Positions 40,956 to 49,395 of a stretch of 64,000 bases of DNA are shown here, one piece after another; the stretch's first letter is position 1, and each line of letters opens with the position of its first letter. The DNA is taken from the NCBI RefSeq assembly GCF_016648105.1, contig NZ_JACVVE010000010.1, forward strand, positions 62,001 through 126,000, in the 5' to 3' direction. Made by a program: the position numbers and the translations under genes. This stretch comes from Pseudomonas sp. S31 (GTDB lineage Bacteria; Pseudomonadota; Gammaproteobacteria; Pseudomonadales; Pseudomonadaceae). Below the pieces are notes generated by a model that worked only from the letters and a program-made list of their open reading frames with translations, made no database searches and had not been told where the DNA came from.

Positions 40956-43445
40956 TCAATATTCCCAACGCAACGTGCCGGTCACGCTACGTGGCTCCCC
41001 ATAAAGGTCACTATAGACACTGGTACTGGCGTAGTACTTCCTGTCGAACAGATTGTTGACATTGACGGTACCGGTGAAGTGATCGTCGAAGCGGTAGCGG
41101 GCCAGCAAGTCGACCAGCGCATAGCTGCCTTGCTTGGCCTCCAGGGTCGTGCCCGGAATCACCTCGGTATTGCCGTAGCTGGTGGCGCTCTCCCAGCGAA
41201 CACCGCCGCCCAGGGTCAGGCGATTGAGGTCCCCGGTCAGGTCATAGGTGGTGAACAGCTTGACGGAGTTTTTCGGGAAGCCGACGTTGACGTCGACGCC
41301 GTCCGGATAATAGGTATTCACATGGCTGTATGAAGCCTGCATCTGCCAGCCGGGAAGCAGTTCACCCGCTACCTCCAGTTCCAGGCCCTTGATTTTCACA
41401 TCGGCCGGCTGCACCAGTGTCGCGAACGAGTTGGGGTCGGTCAGCCCTGAATCAACGGGGTAATTGCTGACCTTCGATTCGAACAAGGCGGCTGTGAGGT
41501 TCAGCCTGCCCCCATAGTATTCGCCCTTGGCACCGACTTCGTAGCTGTCTCCTTCGGTCGGGTCCATGAAAGTACCCTGCACCGTCTTGCTCGATTGCGG
41601 CTTGAAGATGCTGGTGTAGCTGGCATAGAGCGAGTGGTGGTCATCCAGGTCATACACGACGCCGGCGTAGGGGGTCACCTCACCGTTCTCGCGTTTCTTG
41701 CCATCACCGGGCGCATAGTCGATGGGGTCGCCGTAGTAGGTCACGGACTGGTCCAGTTTGAAATAGCTCAGCCGTGCGCCGAGGATGACCGACAACGCAT
41801 CGGTAGGTTTGAGCCGGACAGTGCTGTAGGCGGCGTACTGGCGCTGGCTGTACTCGACGTCGCCCACGCGGCCAAAGGGTGGTTTGTCGATATCACCACG
41901 CCACTCGAACACGTTGGGGATGGTCGGGTCCCAGCCACTGCCACTGCGATCTACCCAGAGCGGATAGGCGCCGGTGTTGCTGCGATAGCGCATGGCGCTG
42001 ACGCCAACCACCAGTTCATGTTCGCGGCCAAGCAGGCTGAAGGGCCCTGTGACATAGGCATCCAGCGAGTTCTGTTCGGGCTTGCTCGGCCACTTGGCTA
42101 TGTACAGCGACGTGCCTGCGCCAGTTTGTTGGTTGGGATAGCCATAGCTGCTGAACCAACCATACTCGATGTCGTTATCGTCACGCATGTTGGTGATGGC
42201 GACCTTGGCCAGCCAGTCGTTGTCGAAACGGTGCTCATAGGTTGCGAAGATCGAGGTGCGCTGACGGTCGGCATGGCTCCAGTCTGCCGCAGAGTTGAAT
42301 GAGCGCTTGAAGTCGGTGCGTTGGCCATTGCTGTAGAAAGCGGGAAAACCAAAGTAACCGCACGCATCGCAGTTGCGCACCTGGTAGTCGATGCCGAAGC
42401 TAACGGTGTCTTGCTCGCTCAGGTCCGCCTCGATGATGCCGTATGCGACCTGGCGTTCGGTGCTGAGGCGGTCGGTGAATGAGTTCGCCGTCTGGTACGC
42501 ACCAACCAGGCGCCCGCGCACCGTACCGTTCTCCACCAGCGGGCCGGAGACGTCGACCTCGGTGCGGTAGTTGTCCCAGGAACCGACACTGCCTTGAACG
42601 GAGGCGGCGAACTCCCGTGTGGGCCGCTTGCGTATCATGTTGATGGTCGCCGAGGGTTGGCCGCTGCCGCTGAGCAGCCCCGTCGAACCACGCACGATTT
42701 CGACCCGGTCGTAGACCGCCATGTCATTCGACTGGCTGCTCATGGAGGGTTCGAACACCGTGGGAATGCCGTCGACCTGGAAGGTTTCGATCTTCATACC
42801 GCGTGAGAAGATGCCGACTTCATCGTCCGAGGCGTTGCTCTTTTTCTTGTAGAGCACGCCGGGCGCCTGGGTCAGCACATCCTCAAGACTGACCATTTTC
42901 TGATCACGCATGCGCTGGCTGGTAACCACGCTGACCGACTGGGGTGTCTCGCGTATCGACAATGGCAGTTTGATCGCCGTCCGAGTCGCTCCGGTGGTGT
43001 AGGATCCCGTGCCTTCCGTGGTTTCACCCAGGCCGCTTGCATTCACATTGGTGGCTCCCAGTTGCATGGCCGCGTCGGCTGCACTCCTGGTGGTCAACAG
43101 GTAGTTCTCACCAGACCTGAGCACCTCCAGCCCGCTGCCCTGAAGCAGCACTGCAAAGCCTTGTTCCACGCTATAACGACCCTGCAGGCCGGTGGTTTGG
43201 CGACCGTCGGTCAAAGCGGTCTGGAACGACAGGACCACCCCCGCATCACGTGCAAACTGATTCAATGCGACGCCCAGAGGGCCAGGCGCGATTCGGTAGG
43301 TTTGCAGCGATTGTTCCGCACGGGCCTGGCTGGCACTGTCGGTGAGCGGCTGGATGAGGCCCGCCTGGACGAGGACTGCGGCCCCGAGCAACAAGCGGGG
43401 CAGCGTTCGCTGTGGGGAATCAGGGGTTCGACTCAGGCGTGGCAT
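40956..43445 (-). CDS. TonB-dependent ferric-siderophore receptor with STN signalling domain (set A)
   Basis: The 829-residue receptor has a signal sequence, an STN domain (about residues 45-120: TYRIAPGPLGVALNQFARDA, then GLQGRYSVEQGFAVLLQGSG), a plug (PLSIRETPQSVSVVT, VEIVRGSTGLLSGSGQPSA) and a beta-barrel ending GTLRWEY. The STN domain signals substrate binding to the FecR protein encoded upstream. I chose ATG 43445, with AAGGAG 6 bp before it. It is last in the fecI-fecR-receptor set and resembles pyoverdine/ferrioxamine-type receptors, but its cargo is undetermined. Confidence 0.93.
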   Translation of the reverse strand: MPRLSRTPDSPQRTLPRLLLGAAVLVQAGLIQPLTDSASQARAEQSLQTYRIAPGPLGVALNQFARDAGVVLSFQTALTDGRQTTGLQGRYSVEQGFAVLLQGSGLEVLRSGENYLLTTRSAADAAMQLGATNVNASGLGETTEGTGSYTTGATRTAIKLPLSIRETPQSVSVVTSQRMRDQKMVSLEDVLTQAPGVLYKKKSNASDDEVGIFSRGMKIETFQVDGIPTVFEPSMSSQSNDMAVYDRVEIVRGSTGLLSGSGQPSATINMIRKRPTREFAASVQGSVGSWDNYRTEVDVSGPLVENGTVRGRLVGAYQTANSFTDRLSTERQVAYGIIEADLSEQDTVSFGIDYQVRNCDACGYFGFPAFYSNGQRTDFKRSFNSAADWSHADRQRTSIFATYEHRFDNDWLAKVAITNMRDDNDIEYGWFSSYGYPNQQTGAGTSLYIAKWPSKPEQNSLDAYVTGPFSLLGREHELVVGVSAMRYRSNTGAYPLWVDRSGSGWDPTIPNVFEWRGDIDKPPFGRVGDVEYSQRQYAAYSTVRLKPTDALSVILGARLSYFKLDQSVTYYGDPIDYAPGDGKKRENGEVTPYAGVVYDLDDHHSLYASYTSIFKPQSSKTVQGTFMDPTEGDSYEVGAKGEYYGGRLNLTAALFESKVSNYPVDSGLTDPNSFATLVQPADVKIKGLELEVAGELLPGWQMQASYSHVNTYYPDGVDVNVGFPKNSVKLFTTYDLTGDLNRLTLGGGVRWESATSYGNTEVIPGTTLEAKQGSYALVDLLARYRFDDHFTGTVNVNNLFDRKYYASTSVYSDLYGEPRSVTGTLRWEY

Positions 43446-43531
43446 GGCAGCTCCTTCAAGATCCATTGATTGGTGAATTGAAGGAAGAGCACGGACGAGA
43501 GATGAAAACCGACAATGGCTATTCAACTTTT

Positions 43532-44473
43532 TTAAGCGGTTTGCGAAAAGCGCACCCAGAAACGGGTACGCGTTTGCAGGTTCAGCTTCAGTGCCTGGGC
43601 GATGACCAGCAAGGTCCGGTCGGTATCGTCAAGCGGGAACACCCCGGAAACCCGCATGCCTGCTACATCATCACTGCATTGCAGGAAACCTCTGCGATAA
43701 CGCCCGAGCTCGTCCAAGGTACGGTCCAGCCGCCAACCGTCGATCACCAGCAAGCCACGGCTCCATTCGCTCAGGCCCAGGTCGGCAGGGCGCGGCACGG
43801 CGACTGTGTCTGCGGCGATGTCGAGCATCATGCCGGCCTCTACGATCACTGGCTCCATCGTGCGCGCATTGCTAACAGCCACTGCATGCTCCAGTACCGT
43901 CAGCCGGGTGTGATCGGGATACAAGCGGACATTGAAGCGCGTGCCGAGGGCCAGCATGTCGCCGTGTGGGCTGCGTACGCTCAGGGGGCGTGAGTCGGCA
44001 GCGGTCTGTACCAGGATTTCGCCTGCATGCACCACGATCAAGCGATGGTTCGCACCGTAGCGGATGTCAACTGCAGTCCCTGTGTTGAGGGAGAGCCGGG
44101 TACCATCTGCCAGCGTCACATCACGCCGCTCACCCACGCCGGTGCGCAGGTCGGCAAACCACTCGGGCGAATGGAAGTAACCGGTACCGACGAGGCCGGC
44201 CATTCCCAAGCCAAGCACGCCCCCTTTCAATAGCGTCCGCCGTCCGACGAGCACGGCATCTTCACCAATCGTCTGCCGAGCCAACGCACCCGGGATACCC
44301 TGCAGATTGGTCTGGAGCCGCTCCACTCTTGCCCATGCCCACTGGTGCAGCGGGTCGAGCACAAGCCAGGCCTGTAGCTGGCTCAGCGTCTGCGAGCATT
44401 GCGGCGCAGCGCCCAATCGAGCGTGCCACTGCGCTGCCTCGCGCAACGCCAGGTGTCGATCGGACAATCTCAT
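43532..44473 (-). CDS. FecR-family sigma-factor regulator (set A)
   Basis: The 313-residue protein has an N-terminal cytoplasmic DUF4880-type anti-sigma region (about 1-75), a twin-arginine-like motif RRTLLKG at residues 78-84 followed by one membrane helix, and a periplasmic FecR domain (RRDVTLADGTRLSLNTGTAV). It relays the receptor signal to the ECF sigma factor. ATGA overlap with the sigma gene shows coupling. Confidence 0.92.
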   Translation of the reverse strand: MRLSDRHLALREAAQWHARLGAAPQCSQTLSQLQAWLVLDPLHQWAWARVERLQTNLQGIPGALARQTIGEDAVLVGRRTLLKGGVLGLGMAGLVGTGYFHSPEWFADLRTGVGERRDVTLADGTRLSLNTGTAVDIRYGANHRLIVVHAGEILVQTAADSRPLSVRSPHGDMLALGTRFNVRLYPDHTRLTVLEHAVAVSNARTMEPVIVEAGMMLDIAADTVAVPRPADLGLSEWSRGLLVIDGWRLDRTLDELGRYRRGFLQCSDDVAGMRVSGVFPLDDTDRTLLVIAQALKLNLQTRTRFWVRFSQTA

Positions 44474-44997
44474 GCTTGCGAGTCCAGCTCGAAGAACAGG
44501 CAGCGCTCGGTAGCCTTGGCCATGTATTTGGTGACTGAGCTGACCGAGACATTCAGACGCGTCGCGACCTCTGCGTAGCTGAGGCCGTCCAGTTGGACCC
44601 AGAAAAATGCTTGCCGGACATTGCTACCCAGGCCGTCGAGCATCGCATCCAGCTGCATCAATGTTTCCACGATGATCAAACGATGTTCGGGGGAACACGC
44701 TTGAGCCTCCGGTTCGTTGGCCAGGTATTGCAGATACGTCTGCTCCACCTGGCGACGACGCAGTTGATCGATCATCAGTCGCTTGGCGACCGTCGCGAGA
44801 TAACTCCGGGGTTCTTGGGGGATGCGGGTCAACGCGCTGCTGATCAGACGCACGAAGGTATCTTGAGTGATATCCGCCGCGCGCTCTCTGTCGCCCAGGC
44901 GCCTGCGTATCCAGCTCGACAACCATTGGCTGTGATCACGGTAGAGGCAGTGCATGTCGTCGCCAACCGATGCATTGAATCGCGATCCATCAGACAT
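44470..44997 (-). CDS. ECF sigma-70 factor, FecI family (set A)
   Basis: The 175-residue sigma factor has region 2 (LYRDHSQWLSSWIRRRLGD, then AADITQDTFVRLI) and region 4 (LDGLSYAEVATRLNVSVSSV). I start it at ATG 44997 because the preceding open frame is not sigma-like. It should direct transcription of the receptor gene of the same set. A Fur-box-like sequence lies 25 bp upstream. Confidence 0.92.
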   Translation of the reverse strand: MSDGSRFNASVGDDMHCLYRDHSQWLSSWIRRRLGDRERAADITQDTFVRLISSALTRIPQEPRSYLATVAKRLMIDQLRRRQVEQTYLQYLANEPEAQACSPEHRLIIVETLMQLDAMLDGLGSNVRQAFFWVQLDGLSYAEVATRLNVSVSSVTKYMAKATERCLFFELDSQA

Positions 44998-45021
44998 CCG
45001 TGACTCCTGGCGAATGACAAT

Positions 45022-45040
45022 GCGGATAAGAATTGATCGC
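45022..45040 (-). promoter_or_regulatory. Fur-box-like site before the set A sigma gene
   Basis: The 19 bases GCGGATAAGAATTGATCGC share 16 positions with the site before the set B sigma gene and follow the AT-rich Fur pattern with the core ATAAGAATT. It lies 25-43 bp before the sigma ATG, a position where bound Fe-Fur would block the promoter. Confidence 0.55.
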
Positions 45041-45143
45041 GATTGTAATCGTGCCGTGAAGCTTTTGGAACATGGCATCGAACGCCGTGCAGGCGGCACT
45101 CGATGTCAAAACCATCACAGGGCCATGGTGCGGCCAGACACGG

Positions 45144-47579
45144 TCAGTTTTCGTAGCGCAGCGTGACGGCGAAGTTACGCGGCTCGCCGTAGTAATTGCC
45201 CAGGTTCGAGTTGTAGATGGCGGAATAATACTGCTTGTCGAATACGTTGTTCAGGTTCAGTTGCGCGCTCAGGTTCTGGTTGATCTGGTAGTTGGCGTTC
45301 AGATCAACCAGGTTGTAGGCACCTTGCGCCACGCTGTCCCGATAGACCTTGCTCTGATGATAGAGGCTGCCGCCCACGCGCCAATCGCTCAACTCACCGG
45401 GCAACCGGTAGTTGCTGGCCAGTTTGAACAACCGGCGTGGCGAGGTCTCGCTGGCGTAGTCGGTACCTTTGCGGGTTCCGCCGACGTATTCAGGGTGACT
45501 GTAGGTGTAGCCGAGCACGGCGTTCCAGCCGGGGAGAATCTCGCCAGAGGCCTCCACTTCAAACCCTCGGTTGCGCACCTTGCCGCCTTCCTCATAGCAC
45601 GTCGAAGTCTGCCCTGGCCCGCAAATACGCGGGGCGCCGGCGACGGCTTGAGGCATATGACTCTGGTCGACCTGGAATACCGCGATCGAGGTATTGAGCA
45701 GCCCGTCGTAGAATTCGTTCTTCAGGCCGATTTCGTAATTGCTGCCGGTGATGGGGTCGAGCAGCTTGTTGTCGATGTCGTAGTTGCTCTGAACCTGGTA
45801 GATCTCGGTGTAGCTGGCGTAGACCGAGGCATTGTCAGTCAGGTCATACACGACGCCTGCATACGGGATGACTTTGCCGTTTTCCTTGAAACGGTCGTCA
45901 TAGTCAGCAGACGCGTAGTCGACCCAGCTGAACCGGCTGCCCAGGATCACATGCAGGTCGTCGCTGGGGTTCAACCGGGTGGCAGCATAGAGCCCCTTGT
46001 CCTTGCGTACGTTGCGGTACTGGATTCGCTCGTAGCTATAGGTGGGCGTGGCCACTTGTGAAGGGGAGAAACCCAGGATATCGACGACGCTTGGGTTGTT
46101 GTTGTAGCGCGACTCGTTGATGAACCGGTCTTTGCGCGCGTTAGCGCCGAACACCAGTTCGTGGCGCTGGCCGAGCAGGTAGAAAGCGCCGTTCAGTGCG
46201 GCATCCAGGCTGATCTGTTCGTCGTCGTATTTCGTGTCGTTGGTAGACAGGCGGAACTGGTCATTACCGATGTTGTTGCCGTAGAGCCCAAGAAAATCGG
46301 CATTCGACCACATCAGGTTGGTGTTGACGGTCAGCCTCCAGTCATCGTTGAACGCATGCTTGATATCCGCGAAGAGCGTGCGATTGATTTTGTTCAGATG
46401 TGCCCAGCTTGGCGCAAACGACGCCGAGCGCGACAGAGGATAGAAGCTGCCATCGAGTTGCGTAGGCAAGCCGCCCCAGTCATAACCACCGTGATAGTCT
46501 TTTTGAAATACGGTGCCGAGGCTAACGGTGGTCTGGTCGCTCAAGTCGGCTTCGCCGATCGCATAGAACAGCCGGTTCTCTTTGTCGGCGCGGTCTACGA
46601 AACTATTGCCAGCATTGTAGAGCAGCACGGCCCTGGCCCGCAGAGTACCCTGATCGTTCAAAGGCCCGCCGACGTCGATCTGGCTGTGGTAGTTATCCCA
46701 GGAGCCGCCGCCGATTTCGGCCTTGAGCTTGTAGCTGTCGGTTGGGCGCTTGCGTATCAGGTTGATGGCAGCCGACGGACTTCCCGCCCCCTGCATCAGG
46801 CCGTTTGCACCGCGAACGAACTCTACGCGGTCGTAGATGGCCATGTTGTTAACCGAGGTCACGTCCATCGAGTAGCTTTCGGAGATGCTGGTCGGGACGC
46901 CGTCGTATTGAAGGTCGTTGACCTGGAAACCGCGGGAGAAATAACGTGATCGCTCGGTACCGAAATCCTTGGCCGTGTTGATACCCGTCGCAGCCCTGGC
47001 AACGTCCTCGAGGGACTGCATGTTCTGATCGTCCATCTGCTGGCGCGTGACGACGCTGACCGACTGCGGCGTTTCTCGCACCGAGAGATTCAGCCGCGTC
47101 GCCGTGCTGGTGCTACCTGTCGTGTAGGACTTCGACCCTTCGGTAATGGCACCCAGCCCCGAACCTGTCACGGTGGTCACGCCAAGTTGCAACGAGCCCG
47201 ACGGTGAAGCCGGTAGTACCACATAGCTGCTGTCCCCGCCGGCAACCGCCTGCAACCCAGACCCACTCAGCACGACAGCAAAGCCCTCATCTATGCTGTA
47301 GCGGCCGTTGATGCCCTGGCTCGGTTTGCCTGCTGTCAGCGCGTTGTCGAATGACAGGACAACACCCGCTTGCGTGGCGAAGCGATTCAACACGGTGGCA
47401 AGAGATCCTGCTTCGATCGCATAGTCTTGCTGGAGCAGCGTGCCGGTCTTCACCGGGTTTTCCGCCGCGTTGGTCGGAGCTGGGGTGGCAATCAACAGTG
47501 CTACGCCAAACAGTGCAAGGCGTAGCGCGTTTTGGCCGTTCAACGGGGCGGCGCAGAAGCCTGGAAGGGGATGCTGCAT
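45144..47579 (-). CDS. TonB-dependent ferric-siderophore receptor with STN signalling domain (set B)
   Basis: The 811-residue receptor has a signal peptide (LFGVALLIATPAPTNAAE), an STN domain (DYAIEAGSLATVLNRFATQA, then GRYSIDEGFAVVLSGSG), a plug (NLSVRETPQSVSVVTRQQMD, VEFVRGANGLMQGAGSPSA) and a barrel ending FAVTLRYEN. The start is ATG 47579, with AGGAGAAAGC directly upstream. Unlike sets A and C it is divergent from its sigma/FecR pair, sharing a 187-bp control region. Confidence 0.92.
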   Translation of the reverse strand: MQHPLPGFCAAPLNGQNALRLALFGVALLIATPAPTNAAENPVKTGTLLQQDYAIEAGSLATVLNRFATQAGVVLSFDNALTAGKPSQGINGRYSIDEGFAVVLSGSGLQAVAGGDSSYVVLPASPSGSLQLGVTTVTGSGLGAITEGSKSYTTGSTSTATRLNLSVRETPQSVSVVTRQQMDDQNMQSLEDVARAATGINTAKDFGTERSRYFSRGFQVNDLQYDGVPTSISESYSMDVTSVNNMAIYDRVEFVRGANGLMQGAGSPSAAINLIRKRPTDSYKLKAEIGGGSWDNYHSQIDVGGPLNDQGTLRARAVLLYNAGNSFVDRADKENRLFYAIGEADLSDQTTVSLGTVFQKDYHGGYDWGGLPTQLDGSFYPLSRSASFAPSWAHLNKINRTLFADIKHAFNDDWRLTVNTNLMWSNADFLGLYGNNIGNDQFRLSTNDTKYDDEQISLDAALNGAFYLLGQRHELVFGANARKDRFINESRYNNNPSVVDILGFSPSQVATPTYSYERIQYRNVRKDKGLYAATRLNPSDDLHVILGSRFSWVDYASADYDDRFKENGKVIPYAGVVYDLTDNASVYASYTEIYQVQSNYDIDNKLLDPITGSNYEIGLKNEFYDGLLNTSIAVFQVDQSHMPQAVAGAPRICGPGQTSTCYEEGGKVRNRGFEVEASGEILPGWNAVLGYTYSHPEYVGGTRKGTDYASETSPRRLFKLASNYRLPGELSDWRVGGSLYHQSKVYRDSVAQGAYNLVDLNANYQINQNLSAQLNLNNVFDKQYYSAIYNSNLGNYYGEPRNFAVTLRYEN

Positions 47580-47733
47580 GCTTTCTCCTGATGCGGTTAG
47601 CGACATTTTATGAGGTGTCTGCAAGAGGAGTCGCGTTACCCAGCGCAAAGTGACAATGCGTTGTGAACTTTTTTTCTCCGGTTGTTTTGAGAGCAAAAAG
47701 TGGATTGCCGTCTGGTCGCTGTTTCACTATATT

Positions 47734-47752
47734 GCGATTAATTCTTATTCTC
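47734..47752 (+). promoter_or_regulatory. Fur-box-like site before the set B sigma gene
   Basis: GCGATTAATTCTTATTCTC lies 14 bp before the sigma-factor ATG. Read as its complement, it matches about 12 of 19 positions of the GATAATGATAATCATTATC consensus. The gene-proximal orientation is the same as at set A (GCGATnAATTCTTATnC). Confidence 0.55.
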
Positions 47753-47766
47753 TACCTGGCCCCGAC

Positions 47767-48282
47767 ATGCCGTCTGGCAACCCACTCGCGACGCTCTACC
47801 AAGACCATCAACCCTGGCTGATCAACTGGCTGCGCAAGCGTACCGGGTGCTCCCATGCGGCTGCTGACTTTGCCCAGGACACTTTTCTTCGCGTTCTGCT
47901 CGCCGAGCGCCGCGCACCTGTAACGGCAACGCTGGATGAGCCCCGTCATTTTCTGGTCACCATCGCCAAGCGGGTAATGATCGATAGCTTCCGCCGCCAG
48001 TCGGTAGAGCGGGCGTATCTCGAAGTGCTCGCCCAGCAGCCCGAGTCTTTCGAGATCTCTGCCGAGGAGCAGCTGTCGCTACTGCAGACACTTCTAGAGC
48101 TGGACCGGATGCTCGATGGTCTCGGCGTGAAGGCGAAAACGGCGTTTCTGATGTCGCAGATCCAGGGGCTGACGTACGCTCAGATCGCTGAACAACTGCG
48201 GGTGTCGGCCAGCTCGGTGACCAAGTACATGGCCCGCGCCACTGAACGCTGCCTCTTGTACATCGTGGACAATCCACTGTGA
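47767..48282 (+). CDS. ECF sigma-70 factor, FecI family (set B)
   Basis: The 171-residue sigma factor has region 2 (LYQDHQPWLINWLRKRTG, AADFAQDTFLRVL) and region 4 (IQGLTYAQIAEQLRVSASSV). It is closely similar to the set A factor (both have SSVTKYMA-ATERCL), so the two sets look like duplicates. I use ATG 47767. It should drive the divergent receptor gene at 45144. Confidence 0.92.
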   Translation: MPSGNPLATLYQDHQPWLINWLRKRTGCSHAAADFAQDTFLRVLLAERRAPVTATLDEPRHFLVTIAKRVMIDSFRRQSVERAYLEVLAQQPESFEISAEEQLSLLQTLLELDRMLDGLGVKAKTAFLMSQIQGLTYAQIAEQLRVSASSVTKYMARATERCLLYIVDNPL

Positions 48283-49226
48283 CCTCTGACGCTCAGCGCC
48301 AAGCGCTGCGCCGCGCTGCCGAGTGGTTCGCGCACCTGTCGGCGAAACCTGACGACCCGGCTCTGCACGCGCGCTGGCAGCACTGGCACAGCCGGAGTGC
48401 CGAGCATGAATGGGCATGGCAGCAGCTGAGCGAATTGCAGGCGCGCATTGGCAAGATGCCGCAGCGTTTGGCTTGGGAGGTCATGGAAAAGTCCACGCTG
48501 CGCGAAACTGGCCCGAACCGCCGTACCCTTCTCAAAGGTTTGCTGTTGGGGGCCGGGGCAAGTTCATTGGCATGGCAGGGATACAGCGTTGCGCCGAAAT
48601 GGATGGCCGACATCAAGACGCGTATCGGCGAGCAGCGCCAAGAGGTTCTCGCAGACGGCACCCTGCTGGTCCTGGATACCGATACAGCGCTGGATGTGCG
48701 CTTCGATGCCAGCACGCGCTTGCTGATACTTCGGGCTGGGGAAATTCATGTCACCACCGGCAAGGACCCCCGTCCGTTTCTGGTGGCGAGTGCCCAAGGT
48801 CAGCTGCGTGCACTGGGCACCCGTTTCGCAGTGCGCCAACTCGACGGCCAGACGAGGCTCAGCGTCTACCAGCATGCCGTTGGGGTACGCCCTGGCCAGG
48901 CTGAGCATGAGGCCGTGATCGAGCAAGGGCAATCGGTGACGTTCGATCGTCAGAGCCTTATGGCCACGCAACCGTTGAAAAGCGACGAAGAGGCCTGGGC
49001 CCAAGGGCGGCTGGTGGTGGAAGGCTGGAGGCTGGACAGATTGGTCGCTGAGTTGCAGCGCTATTGCCCCGGCTATCTCGGCTGCGCCCCTGAGGTCGGC
49101 CATTTGCGGGTGTCGGGCTCTTACTCGCTGGGCAACATCGAGCTTACATTGAATACCATCGCCCGCTCGTTACCCATCCGAATCCAGCATCGTACGCGTT
49201 ACTGGACGCGCATCCTGCCGGTTTGA
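48279..49226 (+). CDS. FecR-family sigma-factor regulator (set B)
   Basis: The 315-residue FecR protein has an anti-sigma region (1-75), the twin-arginine-like RRTLLKG at residues 81-87 before its membrane helix, and a periplasmic domain with RQEVLADGTLLVLDTDTALD. The start is GTG 48279, overlapping the sigma stop (GTGA). No receptor follows it; a REP pair does. Confidence 0.91.
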   Translation: MTSDAQRQALRRAAEWFAHLSAKPDDPALHARWQHWHSRSAEHEWAWQQLSELQARIGKMPQRLAWEVMEKSTLRETGPNRRTLLKGLLLGAGASSLAWQGYSVAPKWMADIKTRIGEQRQEVLADGTLLVLDTDTALDVRFDASTRLLILRAGEIHVTTGKDPRPFLVASAQGQLRALGTRFAVRQLDGQTRLSVYQHAVGVRPGQAEHEAVIEQGQSVTFDRQSLMATQPLKSDEEAWAQGRLVVEGWRLDRLVAELQRYCPGYLGCAPEVGHLRVSGSYSLGNIELTLNTIARSLPIRIQHRTRYWTRILPV

Positions 49227-49260
49227 GGCAGACGTAAGGATATCGGGTCAAGTCCGCCCC

Positions 49261-49357
49261 CTGTAGGAGCGGGTTTACCCGCGAAGCAGGCGCCGCGATG
49301 GCACTGGCTGTGCCGGTGTTCGCGGCGGTTCGGCGCCCCGATAAACCCGCTCCTACA
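49261..49357. repeat. REP pair (second unit interrupted)
   Basis: A full unit at 49263-49285 is followed by an altered inverted unit ending AAACCCGCTCCTAC (49343-49356) whose centre has extra GC-rich bases. It separates convergent set B and set C genes. Confidence 0.85.
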
Positions 49358-49395
49358 AAATGGACTTCCCCCGAAAAGATGGACAGTTTCGCTGC

